From: Pseudomonas sp. UFMG81
Lineage (GTDB): Bacteria; Pseudomonadota; Gammaproteobacteria; Pseudomonadales; Pseudomonadaceae
DNA: 64,000 nucleotides
Assembly (NCBI RefSeq): GCF_015354575.1
Contig: NZ_JACAFQ010000001.1
Span: forward strand, 148,017-212,016
Direction of reading: 5' to 3'
Below, piece by piece: positions 9,717-18,072 of this stretch (positions within the stretch are counted from its first letter, which is position 1; each line of letters begins with the position of its first letter). The position numbers and the translations under genes are program-made. The notes under the pieces are model-generated. The model was not told where the DNA came from. It made no database searches and saw only the letters and a list, made by a program, of their open reading frames with translations.

Positions 9717-10652
9717 TCAATCCTGACGGAACACCAACGCCTTCAACCCACCTTCCGGGTCCGCATCCGGAAACTCCGGCGGATTCTCCAGCCGCTCGAC
9801 AAACGCCAGCCCCGGCGCATGCTCAGCCATGCCGTCGACCAGGAACTGCGACTCGATCCCCGGGTCGTTGACACACGCCAACACCGTCCCGCCGTCATTC
9901 AACAACTCCGGCAAACGCCGAAGCACCTTCCCGTAGTCCTGGGTCAGCACGAAGCTACCGCGCTGGAACGTCGGCGGGTCGATGATGATCAGGTCGTATG
10001 GCCCGTACTTGCGCACCTTGCCCCATGACTTGAACAGCTCGTGGCCCAGGTAGGCGACACGTGAGGCGTCGTGACCGTTCAGCCGATGGTTGTCACGGCC
10101 ACGGGACAGCGCCGACTTGGCCATGTCCAGGTTGACCACCTGCTCGGCGCCTCCGGCAATCGCCGCCACAGAGAATCCGCAGGTATAGGCGAACAGGTTG
10201 AGCACCCGCTTGCCCGCAGCTTGCTCACGCACCCAGCGCCGGCCATAGCGCATGTCGAGGAACAGGCCATTGTTCTGGCGCACGCCCAGGTCAAGCAAGT
10301 ACTTCAAGCCATCCTCGACCACTTCGCGCTGCTGGCAGGGCTCGCCGATGAGCCACTGGCCGGGGCTGTCGGGCAGGTAGCGGTGCTGCAACAGGATCGC
10401 CTGGCCGGTCCATTGCGGTTGCTGTGCCAGCGCCTGCAGCATCGCCTCCAGCTCGGCCAGCTGACCTTCGGGCGGTTCGCGGAACAACGCCACCAGCAGT
10501 ACCCCGTCGAGCCAGTCGACGGTGATCTGCTCCAACCCCGGCCAGCAGCGGCCACGGCCATGGAACAAGCGGCGGGTCTCCTGCGGAGCGGGATCGAGGG
10601 CGGCGAGCAGATGCTGCTCGAGGGTGGCGATGGCTGGGCTCATATCGGTCAT
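9717..10652 (-). CDS. Class I SAM-dependent methyltransferase, RlmI/RlmK-like
   Basis: About 311 residues. The C-terminal two thirds is a Rossmann-type methyltransferase domain: motif I is LNLFAYTCGFSVAA, followed by NLDMAKSALSRGRDNHRLNG, and the catalytic-type motif IIIDPPTF, which is typical of the RlmI/RlmK/RlmL group of 23S rRNA methyltransferases. The N-terminal part is smaller than in RlmI and has no visible PUA domain. The start is uncertain: ATG at 10652 (MTDMSP) or 10643 (MSPAIA); neither has a clear ribosome-binding site, and the frame is open further upstream to 10703. The RNA target is not predictable from sequence alone. It is transcribed away from the DsbA-family gene. Confidence 0.85.
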   Translation of the reverse strand: MTDMSPAIATLEQHLLAALDPAPQETRRLFHGRGRCWPGLEQITVDWLDGVLLVALFREPPEGQLAELEAMLQALAQQPQWTGQAILLQHRYLPDSPGQWLIGEPCQQREVVEDGLKYLLDLGVRQNNGLFLDMRYGRRWVREQAAGKRVLNLFAYTCGFSVAAIAGGAEQVVNLDMAKSALSRGRDNHRLNGHDASRVAYLGHELFKSWGKVRKYGPYDLIIIDPPTFQRGSFVLTQDYGKVLRRLPELLNDGGTVLACVNDPGIESQFLVDGMAEHAPGLAFVERLENPPEFPDADPEGGLKALVFRQD

Positions 10653-10803
10653 GGTCGGGCAAAAGCGCCATTCTACCCGTTCGAACGCGCATCCTGCCGC
10701 CATCGATGAACGGGATGAATGGGTTGGCCGTATTTTTGTCGCTTTTTCAGCCGCTCAACGTCGAGGGATAGTGCGTCACCCCCACTGAATACGGATCACT
10801 GCC

Positions 10804-11457
10804 ATGCCCCCGCTGAAGATCGAATTCTTCCATGACGTCGTCTGCGCCTGGTGCTTCGTCCTCGCCCCGCGCCTCAAGCTGTTGCAGGCCGAGCTGAACC
10901 TGGACATCCAGCACCGCAGCTTCATCCTCCAGGCCAGTCGCGAGGCGATGATCGAACGCTTCGGTTCGATGCCCGAAGCCAAAGCGACCATCCTCGGCCA
11001 CTGGTTGTCGTGCTCACACGCAGAAGACACCAAGCGTATCGATATCGAAGGCATGCGTCGGCAAACGTTCGAATACCCCAACGGCCTGCTCGCAGGGCTG
11101 GCCTGCCAGGCCGCCTCGGCACTCGGCGGCAACGCTGGCCACGAAAACCTGTTCGACCGCTTGCAGGAGGCTCACCTGGTGCACAGTCGCAACATCGGCG
11201 ACCGCGACACGGTGCTGGCGGTGGCCGCCGAAGCCGGCTTCGATCCCGCGGCGTTCGCCCTCGCGCTGGAACACCAGGCACCTGCGTTGCTCGAGCATGA
11301 CTTGGCCGAAGGTCGTCGCTTGAATATCAGCTCGGTGCCCAGCCTGTTGATCGATGGCCGCTTCATGATTTCCGGCGCCCTGACCTTCGAGCAACTGCGA
11401 AGGACCATCACCCTGGCCCGCGCCGGCCGTGAACAGGCCACGGGCGTCGCGCGGTAA
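10804..11457 (+). CDS. DsbA-family oxidoreductase (FrnE/HCCA isomerase-like)
   Basis: A 217-residue thioredoxin-fold protein with the active-site pair Cys14-Ala-Trp-Cys17 near the N-terminus, a helical insertion, and a cis-proline loop (SSVPSLLIDGR) near residue 180. These features define the DsbA/FrnE group. No signal peptide is present, so it acts in the cytoplasm, unlike true DsbA. The family includes dithiol oxidoreductases and 2-hydroxychromene-2-carboxylate isomerases; the intact CxxC argues for the former. It is convergent with a LysR gene 12 bases away, with no room for an independent terminator. Confidence 0.85.
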   Translation: MPPLKIEFFHDVVCAWCFVLAPRLKLLQAELNLDIQHRSFILQASREAMIERFGSMPEAKATILGHWLSCSHAEDTKRIDIEGMRRQTFEYPNGLLAGLACQAASALGGNAGHENLFDRLQEAHLVHSRNIGDRDTVLAVAAEAGFDPAAFALALEHQAPALLEHDLAEGRRLNISSVPSLLIDGRFMISGALTFEQLRRTITLARAGREQATGVAR

Positions 11458-11469
11458 ACCACCTACGGC

Positions 11470-12351
11470 TCACCGGCACTGCTCGTGCAGGCACTGCGCC
11501 AGCCACTGCACCGCGGGGTTGTGCCGGTACGCTTGCGCATAGCCCATGTACAGCGGCACTTCACGCACGCGTTGGTGCTGGAGTGGCAGCCTGCGCAGAC
11601 GCCCTTGCGCCAACCCGTCCCGCACCCCATGTTCCGGCAGCCAGGCAAACCCAAGGCTACGCTCGACGAAGCGTTCGGCCAGCGCCAGGCTGCTTACCGT
11701 CCAGCGCTGGGAGGTCCCCAGCCAACCGCTGTTCTGCGATTGCCGCGTCCCGGAGTCGCGAATCACCACTTGCCGATGGGGTTTCATGTCGTCCAGGCTC
11801 AACTCGCCCTCTGCCTGGCTCAACGGGTGGCTGGCAGCCACCACGCAGGCCAGCGAGACATCGAGCAGCAACGCTTGCACATAGCCCGGCGGCAGGCTGC
11901 TGGCGATGGCCAGCTCGACCTTGCCGTCCTCCAGCAACTCCCGGGCACCTGACAACGCTGTTTCGTACAGGCGAATCCGGTAATCCGGGAACTGCTGGGC
12001 AAACGCCTCGAGCGCCTGTTGCAAGCGCTCGACCGGAAACAGCACATCCACCGCCAGCGCCAGCTCGCTGAACAACCCCGGCTGGTACTGGTTGGCCAGT
12101 TGTTCGAGTTTCTGCGCGGCCCCCAGCAGGTGCTTGGCCTGGGGCAGCAGCGCCTGGCCGAGCGGGGTCAGCACGGCCTTGCGCCCCTCGATGACGAACA
12201 GCGCCTGGCCGAGCAACTGCTCCATGCGGTTGACCGCGTGGCTGACCGCCGACTGCGATTTGTACAAGTGCTCGCCGGCCTGCTGGAAACCGCCGCACTC
12301 GACCGTGCTGACGAACGCGCGCCACTGTTCGAGACTGATCCTGGAAAACAC
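11470..12351 (-). CDS. LysR-family transcriptional regulator
   Basis: A 293-residue LTTR. The N-terminal winged helix-turn-helix spans about residues 4-62 (GGFQQAGEHLYKSQSAVSHA is the recognition region), followed by a substrate-binding domain. The start is placed at GTG 12351 because a perfect GGAGG lies five bases upstream; the frame runs 14 codons further without one. Neighbours are a DsbA-family gene (convergent) and an EamA exporter (same strand, 72 bases upstream), so the exporter could be its target, but LysR proteins usually control a divergent gene and none is present here. The effector is unknown. Confidence 0.9.
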   Translation of the reverse strand: MFSRISLEQWRAFVSTVECGGFQQAGEHLYKSQSAVSHAVNRMEQLLGQALFVIEGRKAVLTPLGQALLPQAKHLLGAAQKLEQLANQYQPGLFSELALAVDVLFPVERLQQALEAFAQQFPDYRIRLYETALSGARELLEDGKVELAIASSLPPGYVQALLLDVSLACVVAASHPLSQAEGELSLDDMKPHRQVVIRDSGTRQSQNSGWLGTSQRWTVSSLALAERFVERSLGFAWLPEHGVRDGLAQGRLRRLPLQHQRVREVPLYMGYAQAYRHNPAVQWLAQCLHEQCR

Positions 12352-12423
12352 CGATGCCTCCTTGCATGCCCGCCCTGCGGGCGACCGTTCCATGCCCTGC
12401 GGCGTTTTACCATAGCCAACGGC

Positions 12424-13329
12424 TCATTCCGAGCGCGCCACGCCCCGCGCACGGGCCGGCCGGAACCACCAGCCCTGCTGCATGCCGGCGGCGGCCAGCA
12501 GGATCAGCGCCACCCCCAGCCATTGCAGCGGCGCCAAGCGGTGACCGAAAGCCACCCAGTCGACCAGGATCGCCGCGATCGGGTAGATGAATGACAGCGC
12601 GCCGGTCAGTGCCGTGGGCAGGCGCTGGATGGCGCTGTACAGCAGTACGTACATCAGCCCCGTATGGACGATACCCAGGGTCACCAGGCTGCCCAGTGCC
12701 GGCAGCTCGCCCGGCAGGCCACCGAGTTTCACCCAGGGCGCCAGCAACAGCACCCCGGTGCTCACCTGGATCAGCGCGATCAGGTGCGGTGGGGTACCGG
12801 TAAGCCGTTTGATGATCAGCGCCGCCACTGCGTAAAGGAACGCCGCGCCCAATGCCAGGGCGATACCCAAGAGGTATTCATTGCCGCTGGCTTGCCCGGC
12901 GCCATGGGCGCTGACAATCGCCAGCATGCCCACGAAGGCCACGCCCAGCCAGGTCAGCTTGGCCAGGGTGATCTTCTCGCCAAGAAACAGCGCCGCCAGC
13001 CCCACCAGCATGAAGGGTTGGACGTTGTACACCGCCGTGCCGATGGCGATCGACGCCCGCGAGTAGGAGGCGAACAGCAGCACCCAGTTGCCGACGATCG
13101 CCACCCCGCTGAGCACCCCCAGCAGGAAGGTGGCGCGGGTCAACATGCCCGGCTTGAGAAAGCCCATGGCCGCGCAGATCAGCAGCAAGGTGACGGCACC
13201 GAATACGCAACGCCAGAACACCACGTCCAGCACCGGCTGCCCGGACACCAGCACGAACCAGCCGATGGTCCCGGAGATCAGCATGGCGGCGACCATTTCC
13301 AGGGAACCGCGGCGCAACGAATTGTCCAT
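12424..13329 (-). CDS. EamA-family (DMT superfamily) drug/metabolite exporter
   Basis: A 301-residue inner-membrane protein with ten hydrophobic segments forming two EamA repeats. The first repeat starts near residue 9 and the second near residue 150. The start MDNSLRRG is chosen because AGGAGGTGTGAG precedes it directly; the open frame extends 17 codons further without a ribosome-binding site. It is divergent from an Lrp/AsnC regulator with a 133-base shared promoter region, the common arrangement for Lrp-controlled amino-acid exporters. An amino acid or related compound is therefore a reasonable guess for the substrate. Confidence 0.9.
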   Translation of the reverse strand: MDNSLRRGSLEMVAAMLISGTIGWFVLVSGQPVLDVVFWRCVFGAVTLLLICAAMGFLKPGMLTRATFLLGVLSGVAIVGNWVLLFASYSRASIAIGTAVYNVQPFMLVGLAALFLGEKITLAKLTWLGVAFVGMLAIVSAHGAGQASGNEYLLGIALALGAAFLYAVAALIIKRLTGTPPHLIALIQVSTGVLLLAPWVKLGGLPGELPALGSLVTLGIVHTGLMYVLLYSAIQRLPTALTGALSFIYPIAAILVDWVAFGHRLAPLQWLGVALILLAAAGMQQGWWFRPARARGVARSE

Positions 13330-13462
13330 CTCACACCTCCTCTGAACGATGGCCACAGTATGCGCGGGGTGCCAACCCACCTTCCAGCGGATAGCGAAGG
13401 CAGAAGCGTCAGTTCGCCTTTACTATCAAGGCTGATCACCAAAATTGCCTAACGAGGTAAGC

Positions 13463-13900
13463 ATGACCGATGACATCGACCAGTTGCTGATCAACGCCCT
13501 GATGGAGGACTCGCGTCGCTCGCTCAAGGCCCTGGCGCAGATCAGCGGGCTGTCGGCGCCCAGTGTCAGCGAACGCCTGCGTCGCCTGGAGGAGCGTGGC
13601 GTGCTGCGCGGCTACACGGTGGAGGTGGACCCGCGCTGCTTCGGTTACCAGTTGCAGGCCATCGTGCGCATCCGCCCGCTGCCGGGGCAGTTGCAGGAGG
13701 TGGAACGGCAGATCATCGCCATCCCCGAGTTCACCGAGTGCGACAAGGTCACCGGTGAGGATTGCTTCATCGCGCGCTTGCATGTGCGCTCGATGGAACA
13801 GCTGGACACCCTGCTCGACCGGCTCAATGTGCTGGCCGAGACCAATACCGCGATCATCAAGAAGACCCCGGTGAAGCGGCGGCTGCCGCCGATGGCTTGA
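13463..13900 (+). CDS. Lrp/AsnC-family transcriptional regulator
   Basis: A 145-residue protein with an N-terminal AsnC-type helix-turn-helix (DIDQLLINALMEDSRRSLKAL, then SAPSVSERLRRLE) and a C-terminal RAM ligand-binding domain (DKVTGEDCFIARLHV). The ATG at 13463 follows GAGGTAAGC; the longer frame starts at a TTG six codons upstream and is less likely. It is divergent from an EamA exporter, which suggests it senses the exported amino acid and controls the shared promoter region 13330-13462. Confidence 0.93.
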   Translation: MTDDIDQLLINALMEDSRRSLKALAQISGLSAPSVSERLRRLEERGVLRGYTVEVDPRCFGYQLQAIVRIRPLPGQLQEVERQIIAIPEFTECDKVTGEDCFIARLHVRSMEQLDTLLDRLNVLAETNTAIIKKTPVKRRLPPMA

Positions 13901-13910
13901 AGATGGGCAC

Positions 13911-14016
13911 TTCAGCCGCTGCGCAGGGCTTGCGAAATGCACCAAGGCGGACAGCGGTGAAGCTACAGGCATAACTGGCCCGAAACAGATGTGGGGGCCG
14001 GCTTGCCGGTGCCCCC
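13911..14016. repeat. Partial copy of the composite intergenic repeat
   Basis: This stretch contains the core ACCAAGGCGGACAG, the box AACTGGCCCGAAACA at about 13974-13988, and then a GGGGGCCGGCTTGCC hairpin of REP character. The same blocks in the same order occur at 54000-54070, 61128-61200 and 63697-63760. The downstream GCGCCGC stem and tail blocks of the longer copies are absent here. It is the first part of a 563-base gene-free region, 13901-14463; the rest is AT-rich regulatory DNA. Confidence 0.7.
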
Positions 14017-14125
14017 CAATGCCCTGGCGATTTTTTGTACACATAAATGTCACCTTAAGTGCCATTTTTGTGTGCACTTTTATAGGGTAACGCCCCATTA
14101 GGTTACACCCAGCCTCCAACTAATT

Positions 14126-14183
14126 TTGACCAATTGATCAACTAATAAGACGCTCTAAAAATTAAACTTGTTCATTTGGTCAA
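14126..14183. promoter_or_regulatory. Cluster of TTGACCAA/TTGATCAA/TTGGTCAA operator-like sites
   Basis: Three related octamers lie in an AT-rich stretch: TTGACCAA at 14126, TTGATCAA directly abutting at 14134, and the inverse TTGGTCAA at 14176. TTGATCAA is itself a perfect palindrome. Spaced inverted octamers upstream of a probable sigma-54 promoter could be activator or repressor sites. The protein that binds is unknown. Confidence 0.4.
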
Positions 14184-14264
14184 TTTATAAATTCGTTATT
14201 TCAGCCACTTATATTTCAAATAGATAAGTTCAAAATAGTGGCCAGTTAAAAACTGGATTCACCC

Positions 14265-14280
14265 TGGCATGGAACTGGCT
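14265..14280 (+). promoter_or_regulatory. Candidate sigma-54 promoter of the NCS1 transporter operon
   Basis: TGGCATGGAACTGGCT has GG at 14266-14267 and GC at 14278-14279 with exactly ten bases between, and matches the TGGCA half of the consensus. A start point near 14291 would give a leader of about 170 bases. A sigma-54 promoter fits nitrogen-controlled uptake of nucleobases or hydantoins; that link is inference. Confidence 0.5.
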
Positions 14281-14296
14281 TTTGTGTGTTCGTGTT

Positions 14297-14306
14297 TTGT
14301 ATACAA
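14297..14306. promoter_or_regulatory. Palindrome TTGTATACAA near the expected transcription start
   Basis: A perfect 10-base palindrome sits a few bases after the predicted sigma-54 start point. GntR/FCD-type regulators often bind palindromes of this form, so it may be an operator. The same decamer occurs once more in the window, at 28475-28484. Confidence 0.35.
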
Positions 14307-14463
14307 CTTGAACAAAACATAAATACACAAGAACCCGCAGCGTCGCTCCGAACCGCGACCGCCGCGCCCAGAACCCAGTGATGCCAACGCCTGCACCGAC
14401 GAGATGGCGAGCCCGTGCGCCAGCGCCCGCTCATCGCAGTCACACGCATCAGGAGCCGCCGGA

Positions 14464-15999
14464 ATGAGTAGCAGCCTCCCCCTTGCCCCTGAACTTTCCG
14501 TTGCCAGCACCAGCCCCACATCAACCACCCTCGCAGGCCATGCGCCCGACCTCGAACTGAGCCCGCGCCTGCATAACCGCGACCTGGCCCCCACCAAAGC
14601 CGAAGGCCGGCGCTGGGGTGGCTACAGCATCTTCGCGCTGTGGACCAACGACGTGCACAACATCGCCAACTACTCGTTCGCCATGGGGCTGTTCGCCCTC
14701 GGCCTGGGCGGCTGGCAGATCCTCATGTCGCTGGCGATCGGTGCGGCGCTGGTGTACTTCTTCATGAACCTGTCCGGCTACATGGGGCAGAAGACCGGCG
14801 TGCCGTTCCCGGTGATCAGCCGTATCGCCTTCGGTATCCACGGCGCGCAAATTCCAGCGCTGATCCGCGCGGTGATCGCCATCGCCTGGTTCGGCATCCA
14901 GACCTACCTGGCCTCGGTGGTGCTGCGGGTGCTGCTGACAGCCGTGTGGCCGCAAGTAGCCGCCTACGACCACGACAGCATCCTCGGCCTGTCGAGCCTG
15001 GGCTGGGTGTGCTTCGTGGCGATCTGGCTGGTGCAACTGGTGATCCTCGCCTACGGCATGGAGATGGTGCGCCGCTACGAGGCCTTCGCCGGCCCGGTGA
15101 TCCTGCTGACCGTGGCCAGCCTGGCGGTATTCATGTACTTCAAGGCCGACGCGCGCATCGCCTGGTCGGTGGCCGAGCCGCTGACCGGCTATGAGATGTG
15201 GCGCAACATCTTCGCCGGCGGCGCGCTGTGGCTGGCGATCTACGGCACCCTGGTGCTGAACTTCTGCGACTTCGCCCGCAGCGCGCCGTGCCGCAAGACC
15301 ATCCGCGTCGGCAACTTCTGGGGCCTGCCGGTGAACATCCTGGTGTTCGCCGCGATCACCGTGGTGCTGTGCGGCGCGCAGTTCCAGATCAACGGCCAGA
15401 TCATCGACAGCCCCACGCAGATCGTCGCCAGCATCCCCAACACCCTGTTCCTGGTGCTGGGTTGCCTGGCCTTCCTGATCGTCACCGTGGCGGTGAACAT
15501 CATGGCCAACTTCGTCGCCCCGGCCTTCGTGCTGAGCAACCTGGCGCCACGCCACCTGAACTTCCGCCGCGCCGGCCTGATCAGCGCCACGCTGGCGGTG
15601 CTGATCCTGCCGTGGAACCTCTACAACAGCCCGCTGGTGATCGTGTACTTCCTGTCCGGCCTGGGCGCCCTGCTCGGCCCGCTGTACGGGGTGATCATGG
15701 CCGACTACTGGCTGCTGCGTAAGGGCCGCATCAACGTGCCCGAGCTGTACAGCGAAAACCCGGCCGGCGCCTATCACTACAGCCGCGGCATCAACCTGCG
15801 CGCCGTCGCCGCGTTCATCCCTGCCGCGCTGCTGGCCATCGTCCTGGCCCTGGTACCCAACTTCCACAGCGTCGCGCCGTTCTCCTGGCTGATCGGGGCC
15901 GGCATCGCCGCCGCCCTGTACCTGCTGATCGCGCCGCGCCACGGCCACTACCACGACGTCAGCGGCGAGTGCATCGCCGTCGACCACAGCAGCCACTGA
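14464..15999 (+). CDS. NCS1-family nucleobase/allantoin/hydantoin:cation symporter
   Basis: A 511-residue inner-membrane transporter with about twelve hydrophobic segments. The family signature after a polar N-terminus is NRDLAPTKAEGRRWGGYSIF followed by WTNDVHNIANYSFA; this W-x-N-D-V-H-N helix lines the substrate site in NCS1 proteins such as Mhp1. Later segments include the FxWxGN-like NFWGLPVN region. The ATG at 14464 has AGGAG eight bases upstream and is preferred to the ATG 20 codons earlier. It lies 17 bases before a HyuE-like gene, so the likely substrates are hydantoins, allantoin or cytosine-type compounds; the exact one cannot be read from sequence. Confidence 0.92.
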   Translation: MSSSLPLAPELSVASTSPTSTTLAGHAPDLELSPRLHNRDLAPTKAEGRRWGGYSIFALWTNDVHNIANYSFAMGLFALGLGGWQILMSLAIGAALVYFFMNLSGYMGQKTGVPFPVISRIAFGIHGAQIPALIRAVIAIAWFGIQTYLASVVLRVLLTAVWPQVAAYDHDSILGLSSLGWVCFVAIWLVQLVILAYGMEMVRRYEAFAGPVILLTVASLAVFMYFKADARIAWSVAEPLTGYEMWRNIFAGGALWLAIYGTLVLNFCDFARSAPCRKTIRVGNFWGLPVNILVFAAITVVLCGAQFQINGQIIDSPTQIVASIPNTLFLVLGCLAFLIVTVAVNIMANFVAPAFVLSNLAPRHLNFRRAGLISATLAVLILPWNLYNSPLVIVYFLSGLGALLGPLYGVIMADYWLLRKGRINVPELYSENPAGAYHYSRGINLRAVAAFIPAALLAIVLALVPNFHSVAPFSWLIGAGIAAALYLLIAPRHGHYHDVSGECIAVDHSSH

Positions 16000-16016
16000 T
16001 TTCAGGGAGATCCGTC

Positions 16017-16745
16017 ATGCGTATTCTGATCGCCAACGTCAACACCACCGAAGCCATCACCCAGGCCATCGCCGAGCAGGCGCGCAGCGTCGCCGCGCCG
16101 GGCACCGAGATCGTCGGCCTGACGCCGTGGTTTGGCGCCGAGTCGGTGGAAGGCAACTTCGAGAGCTACCTCGCCGCCATCGCCGTGATGGACCGGGTAC
16201 TGGCCTACGACCAGCCCTATGACGCCGTGATCCAGGCCGGTTACGGCGAACACGGCCGGGAGGGCTTGCAGGAGTTGCTGAACGTGCCGGTGGTGGACAT
16301 CACCGACGCGGCTGCCAGCACGGCCATGTACCTGGGCCACGCCTATTCAGTGGTGACCACCCTGGACCGCACCGTGCCGCTGATCGAGGATCGCCTGAAG
16401 CTGTCCGGGCTGTATGACCGCTGCGCCTCGGTGCATGCCAGCGGGCTGGCGGTGCTGGAACTGGAGTCCGACCCAAGGCGCGCCGTGGCGGCCATCGTCG
16501 ACCAGGCCGAGCGTGCCGTGCGCGAAGACAAGGCCGAGGTAATCTGCCTGGGCTGTGGCGGCATGGCCGGGCTCGACGAAGAAATTCGCCAGCGTACCGG
16601 CGTGCCGGTGGTGGATGGTGTGAGTGCGGCGGTGACCATCGCCGAGTCGCTGGTGCGAATGGGCTTGAGCACCTCCAAGGTGCGCACCTATGCCACGCCG
16701 CGGGCGAAGAAGGTGGTGGGCTGGCCGATGCGCTTCGGGCGCTGA
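16017..16745 (+). CDS. Aspartate/glutamate/hydantoin racemase-family protein (HyuE-like) lacking one catalytic Cys
   Basis: A 242-residue member of the Asp/Glu/hydantoin racemase superfamily. The start MRILIANVNTT and the second active-site segment CLGCGGM (Cys near residue 178) are typical. The first active-site segment, usually A-C-F-G-D, reads A74-G75-Y-G-E here, so the cysteine that acts as one of the two acid/base residues is replaced by Gly. The only other Cys residues (in YDRCASV and the first in VICLGC) are not in that place. It may therefore be an isomerase or amidase-like relative, or a non-standard racemase. The start follows AGGGAGA and the gene is cotranscribed with the NCS1 transporter. 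A DadA-like oxidoreductase faces it from the other strand. Confidence 0.85.
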   Translation: MRILIANVNTTEAITQAIAEQARSVAAPGTEIVGLTPWFGAESVEGNFESYLAAIAVMDRVLAYDQPYDAVIQAGYGEHGREGLQELLNVPVVDITDAAASTAMYLGHAYSVVTTLDRTVPLIEDRLKLSGLYDRCASVHASGLAVLELESDPRRAVAAIVDQAERAVREDKAEVICLGCGGMAGLDEEIRQRTGVPVVDGVSAAVTIAESLVRMGLSTSKVRTYATPRAKKVVGWPMRFGR

Positions 16746-16758
16746 GCTACTTGTAGCG

Positions 16759-16827
16759 ACCCATCGCGGGGCAAGCCCGCTCCCACGACGCTGATTACGT
16801 GGGAGCGGGCTTGCCCCGCGATAGGGC
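16759..16827. repeat. REP pair (CGGGGCAAGCCCGCTCCC type) between convergent genes
   Basis: Facing copies with a 9-base loop region form a stem of more than 25 bases between the convergent hyuE-like and dadA-like genes. It can terminate or stabilise both transcripts. Confidence 0.9.
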
Positions 16828-16835
16828 CCGCAGAC

Positions 16836-18026
16836 TCAGCCCATCATCCTGGCCAAGCGCTCACCACTGCCACAAGCCAGGGTGAACCCCAGCGCCCCAT
16901 GCCCCAGGTTCAACCACAGGTTGCGGTACGGCGTCGCGCCGATGATCGGCACTCCGGTCGGTGTCGCCGGGCGCATCCCCGCCCATTCCACCGCCTGGTC
17001 ATAATCGGCCGCCTCGGGTAGCGTCTCCCCCGCCAGCCGCCGCATGCTGCGCAACCTGCCGGCATCCACCGAGTCGTCATAGCCAACGATGTCCACCATC
17101 GCCGCCACCCGCAGCTGCTGATCCAGCCGCGCATAGACGATCTTGCGTTCGTAGTCGGTCAGGCTCACTTCTGGCGCCCGATGCGCGGCGATGGGCGCCG
17201 TCAGGCTGTAGCCCTTCAACGGATAGACCGGCAGGTCGAGGCCAGGCAACCCCAGGCCAGCACTGCGGTGCCCGGCGCATAGCACCAGGCGTTGCACGTC
17301 CAGTTGCCGATCGGCGAGTGCCAGCGCCACCACCTCGTCCTTGCGACGGATCAGCCGGGTCACCGGCTGCCCCAGCCACAACCTGCACTGTCCGGATGCT
17401 TGCAGACGCTCAGCCAGGCGCAGGCAAAAGCGGTGGCAATCGGCGACCTCCTCATCCGGCGTGAACACACCACCGACGAAAGGTGCTTCGGCCAGCGCTG
17501 GTTCAAGCAAGCGCACCTGCTCGGCATCCAGCACCCGCTGACTCACCGGATCGAGCAGTTGCTCGCGTGCGTGAGCGAAAGCCCGTTGTGTGCGAAAGGC
17601 AACCAGCTTGCCATTACGCCGCCAGGCAAAATCATCGAGACCATCTTGCTCTCGCCAGCGCGCCAGGGCCGCTTGACTCTCAAGCGCCAAGCCCAGCAAC
17701 TGAGCGGCGTTGCGGCGATTGACCGGTGTCCGGCAGGCCATCACGAAGGCCGCCAGCCAACGCCACTGCGCCGGGTCCATGCGCAGCCGCAATCGCAAAG
17801 GCGAGTCGCCCCGCAGCAACCAGCCCAGTGCCTGCCAGGGCACCCCGGCATCGGCCAGTGGCGCCACATAGCGGTACGACAACTGCCCACCATTGGCGAA
17901 ACTGGTGGCGCTGGCCAGGCTGTCACGGGCCTCGACCACGTCGACCAGGCACCCCGCACGCACCAGTGCATAGGCTGTCGCCAGGCCAACCACCCCACCG
18001 CCGATCACCGTCACCCGCTGGCTCAT
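16836..18026 (-). CDS. FAD-dependent D-amino acid dehydrogenase (DadA-like)
   Basis: A 396-residue FAD oxidoreductase of the DadA group, close to the usual 410-430. The dinucleotide motif VTVIGGGVVGLATAYAL is at the N-terminus. The DadA-type segment SFANGGQLSYRYVAPLAD near residue 45 and the C-terminal NLGHGALGFTLACGSG are both present. It would oxidise D-amino acids to 2-oxoacids and ammonia, passing electrons to the membrane chain. The start is set at MSQRVTV because the longer frame (41 codons more) has no family likeness. It is convergent with the hydantoin-racemase-like gene; a joint role in D-amino acid or N-carbamoyl amino acid use is plausible but inferred. Confidence 0.88.
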   Translation of the reverse strand: MSQRVTVIGGGVVGLATAYALVRAGCLVDVVEARDSLASATSFANGGQLSYRYVAPLADAGVPWQALGWLLRGDSPLRLRLRMDPAQWRWLAAFVMACRTPVNRRNAAQLLGLALESQAALARWREQDGLDDFAWRRNGKLVAFRTQRAFAHAREQLLDPVSQRVLDAEQVRLLEPALAEAPFVGGVFTPDEEVADCHRFCLRLAERLQASGQCRLWLGQPVTRLIRRKDEVVALALADRQLDVQRLVLCAGHRSAGLGLPGLDLPVYPLKGYSLTAPIAAHRAPEVSLTDYERKIVYARLDQQLRVAAMVDIVGYDDSVDAGRLRSMRRLAGETLPEAADYDQAVEWAGMRPATPTGVPIIGATPYRNLWLNLGHGALGFTLACGSGERLARMMG

Positions 18027-18072
18027 CCGTGCATCCCTGTGCATGCGTTCAGCGCATGACAGTAACAGCCGC

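Noticed and set aside
13901..14463. Search for a small gene or RNA gene in the AT-rich region
   Set aside because: No open frame with a ribosome-binding site and no tRNA or known riboswitch pattern was found; regulatory DNA explains it better.
14521..15996. 491-codon antisense frame opposite the NCS1 transporter
   Set aside because: It mirrors the transporter almost exactly and has shadow-type composition.
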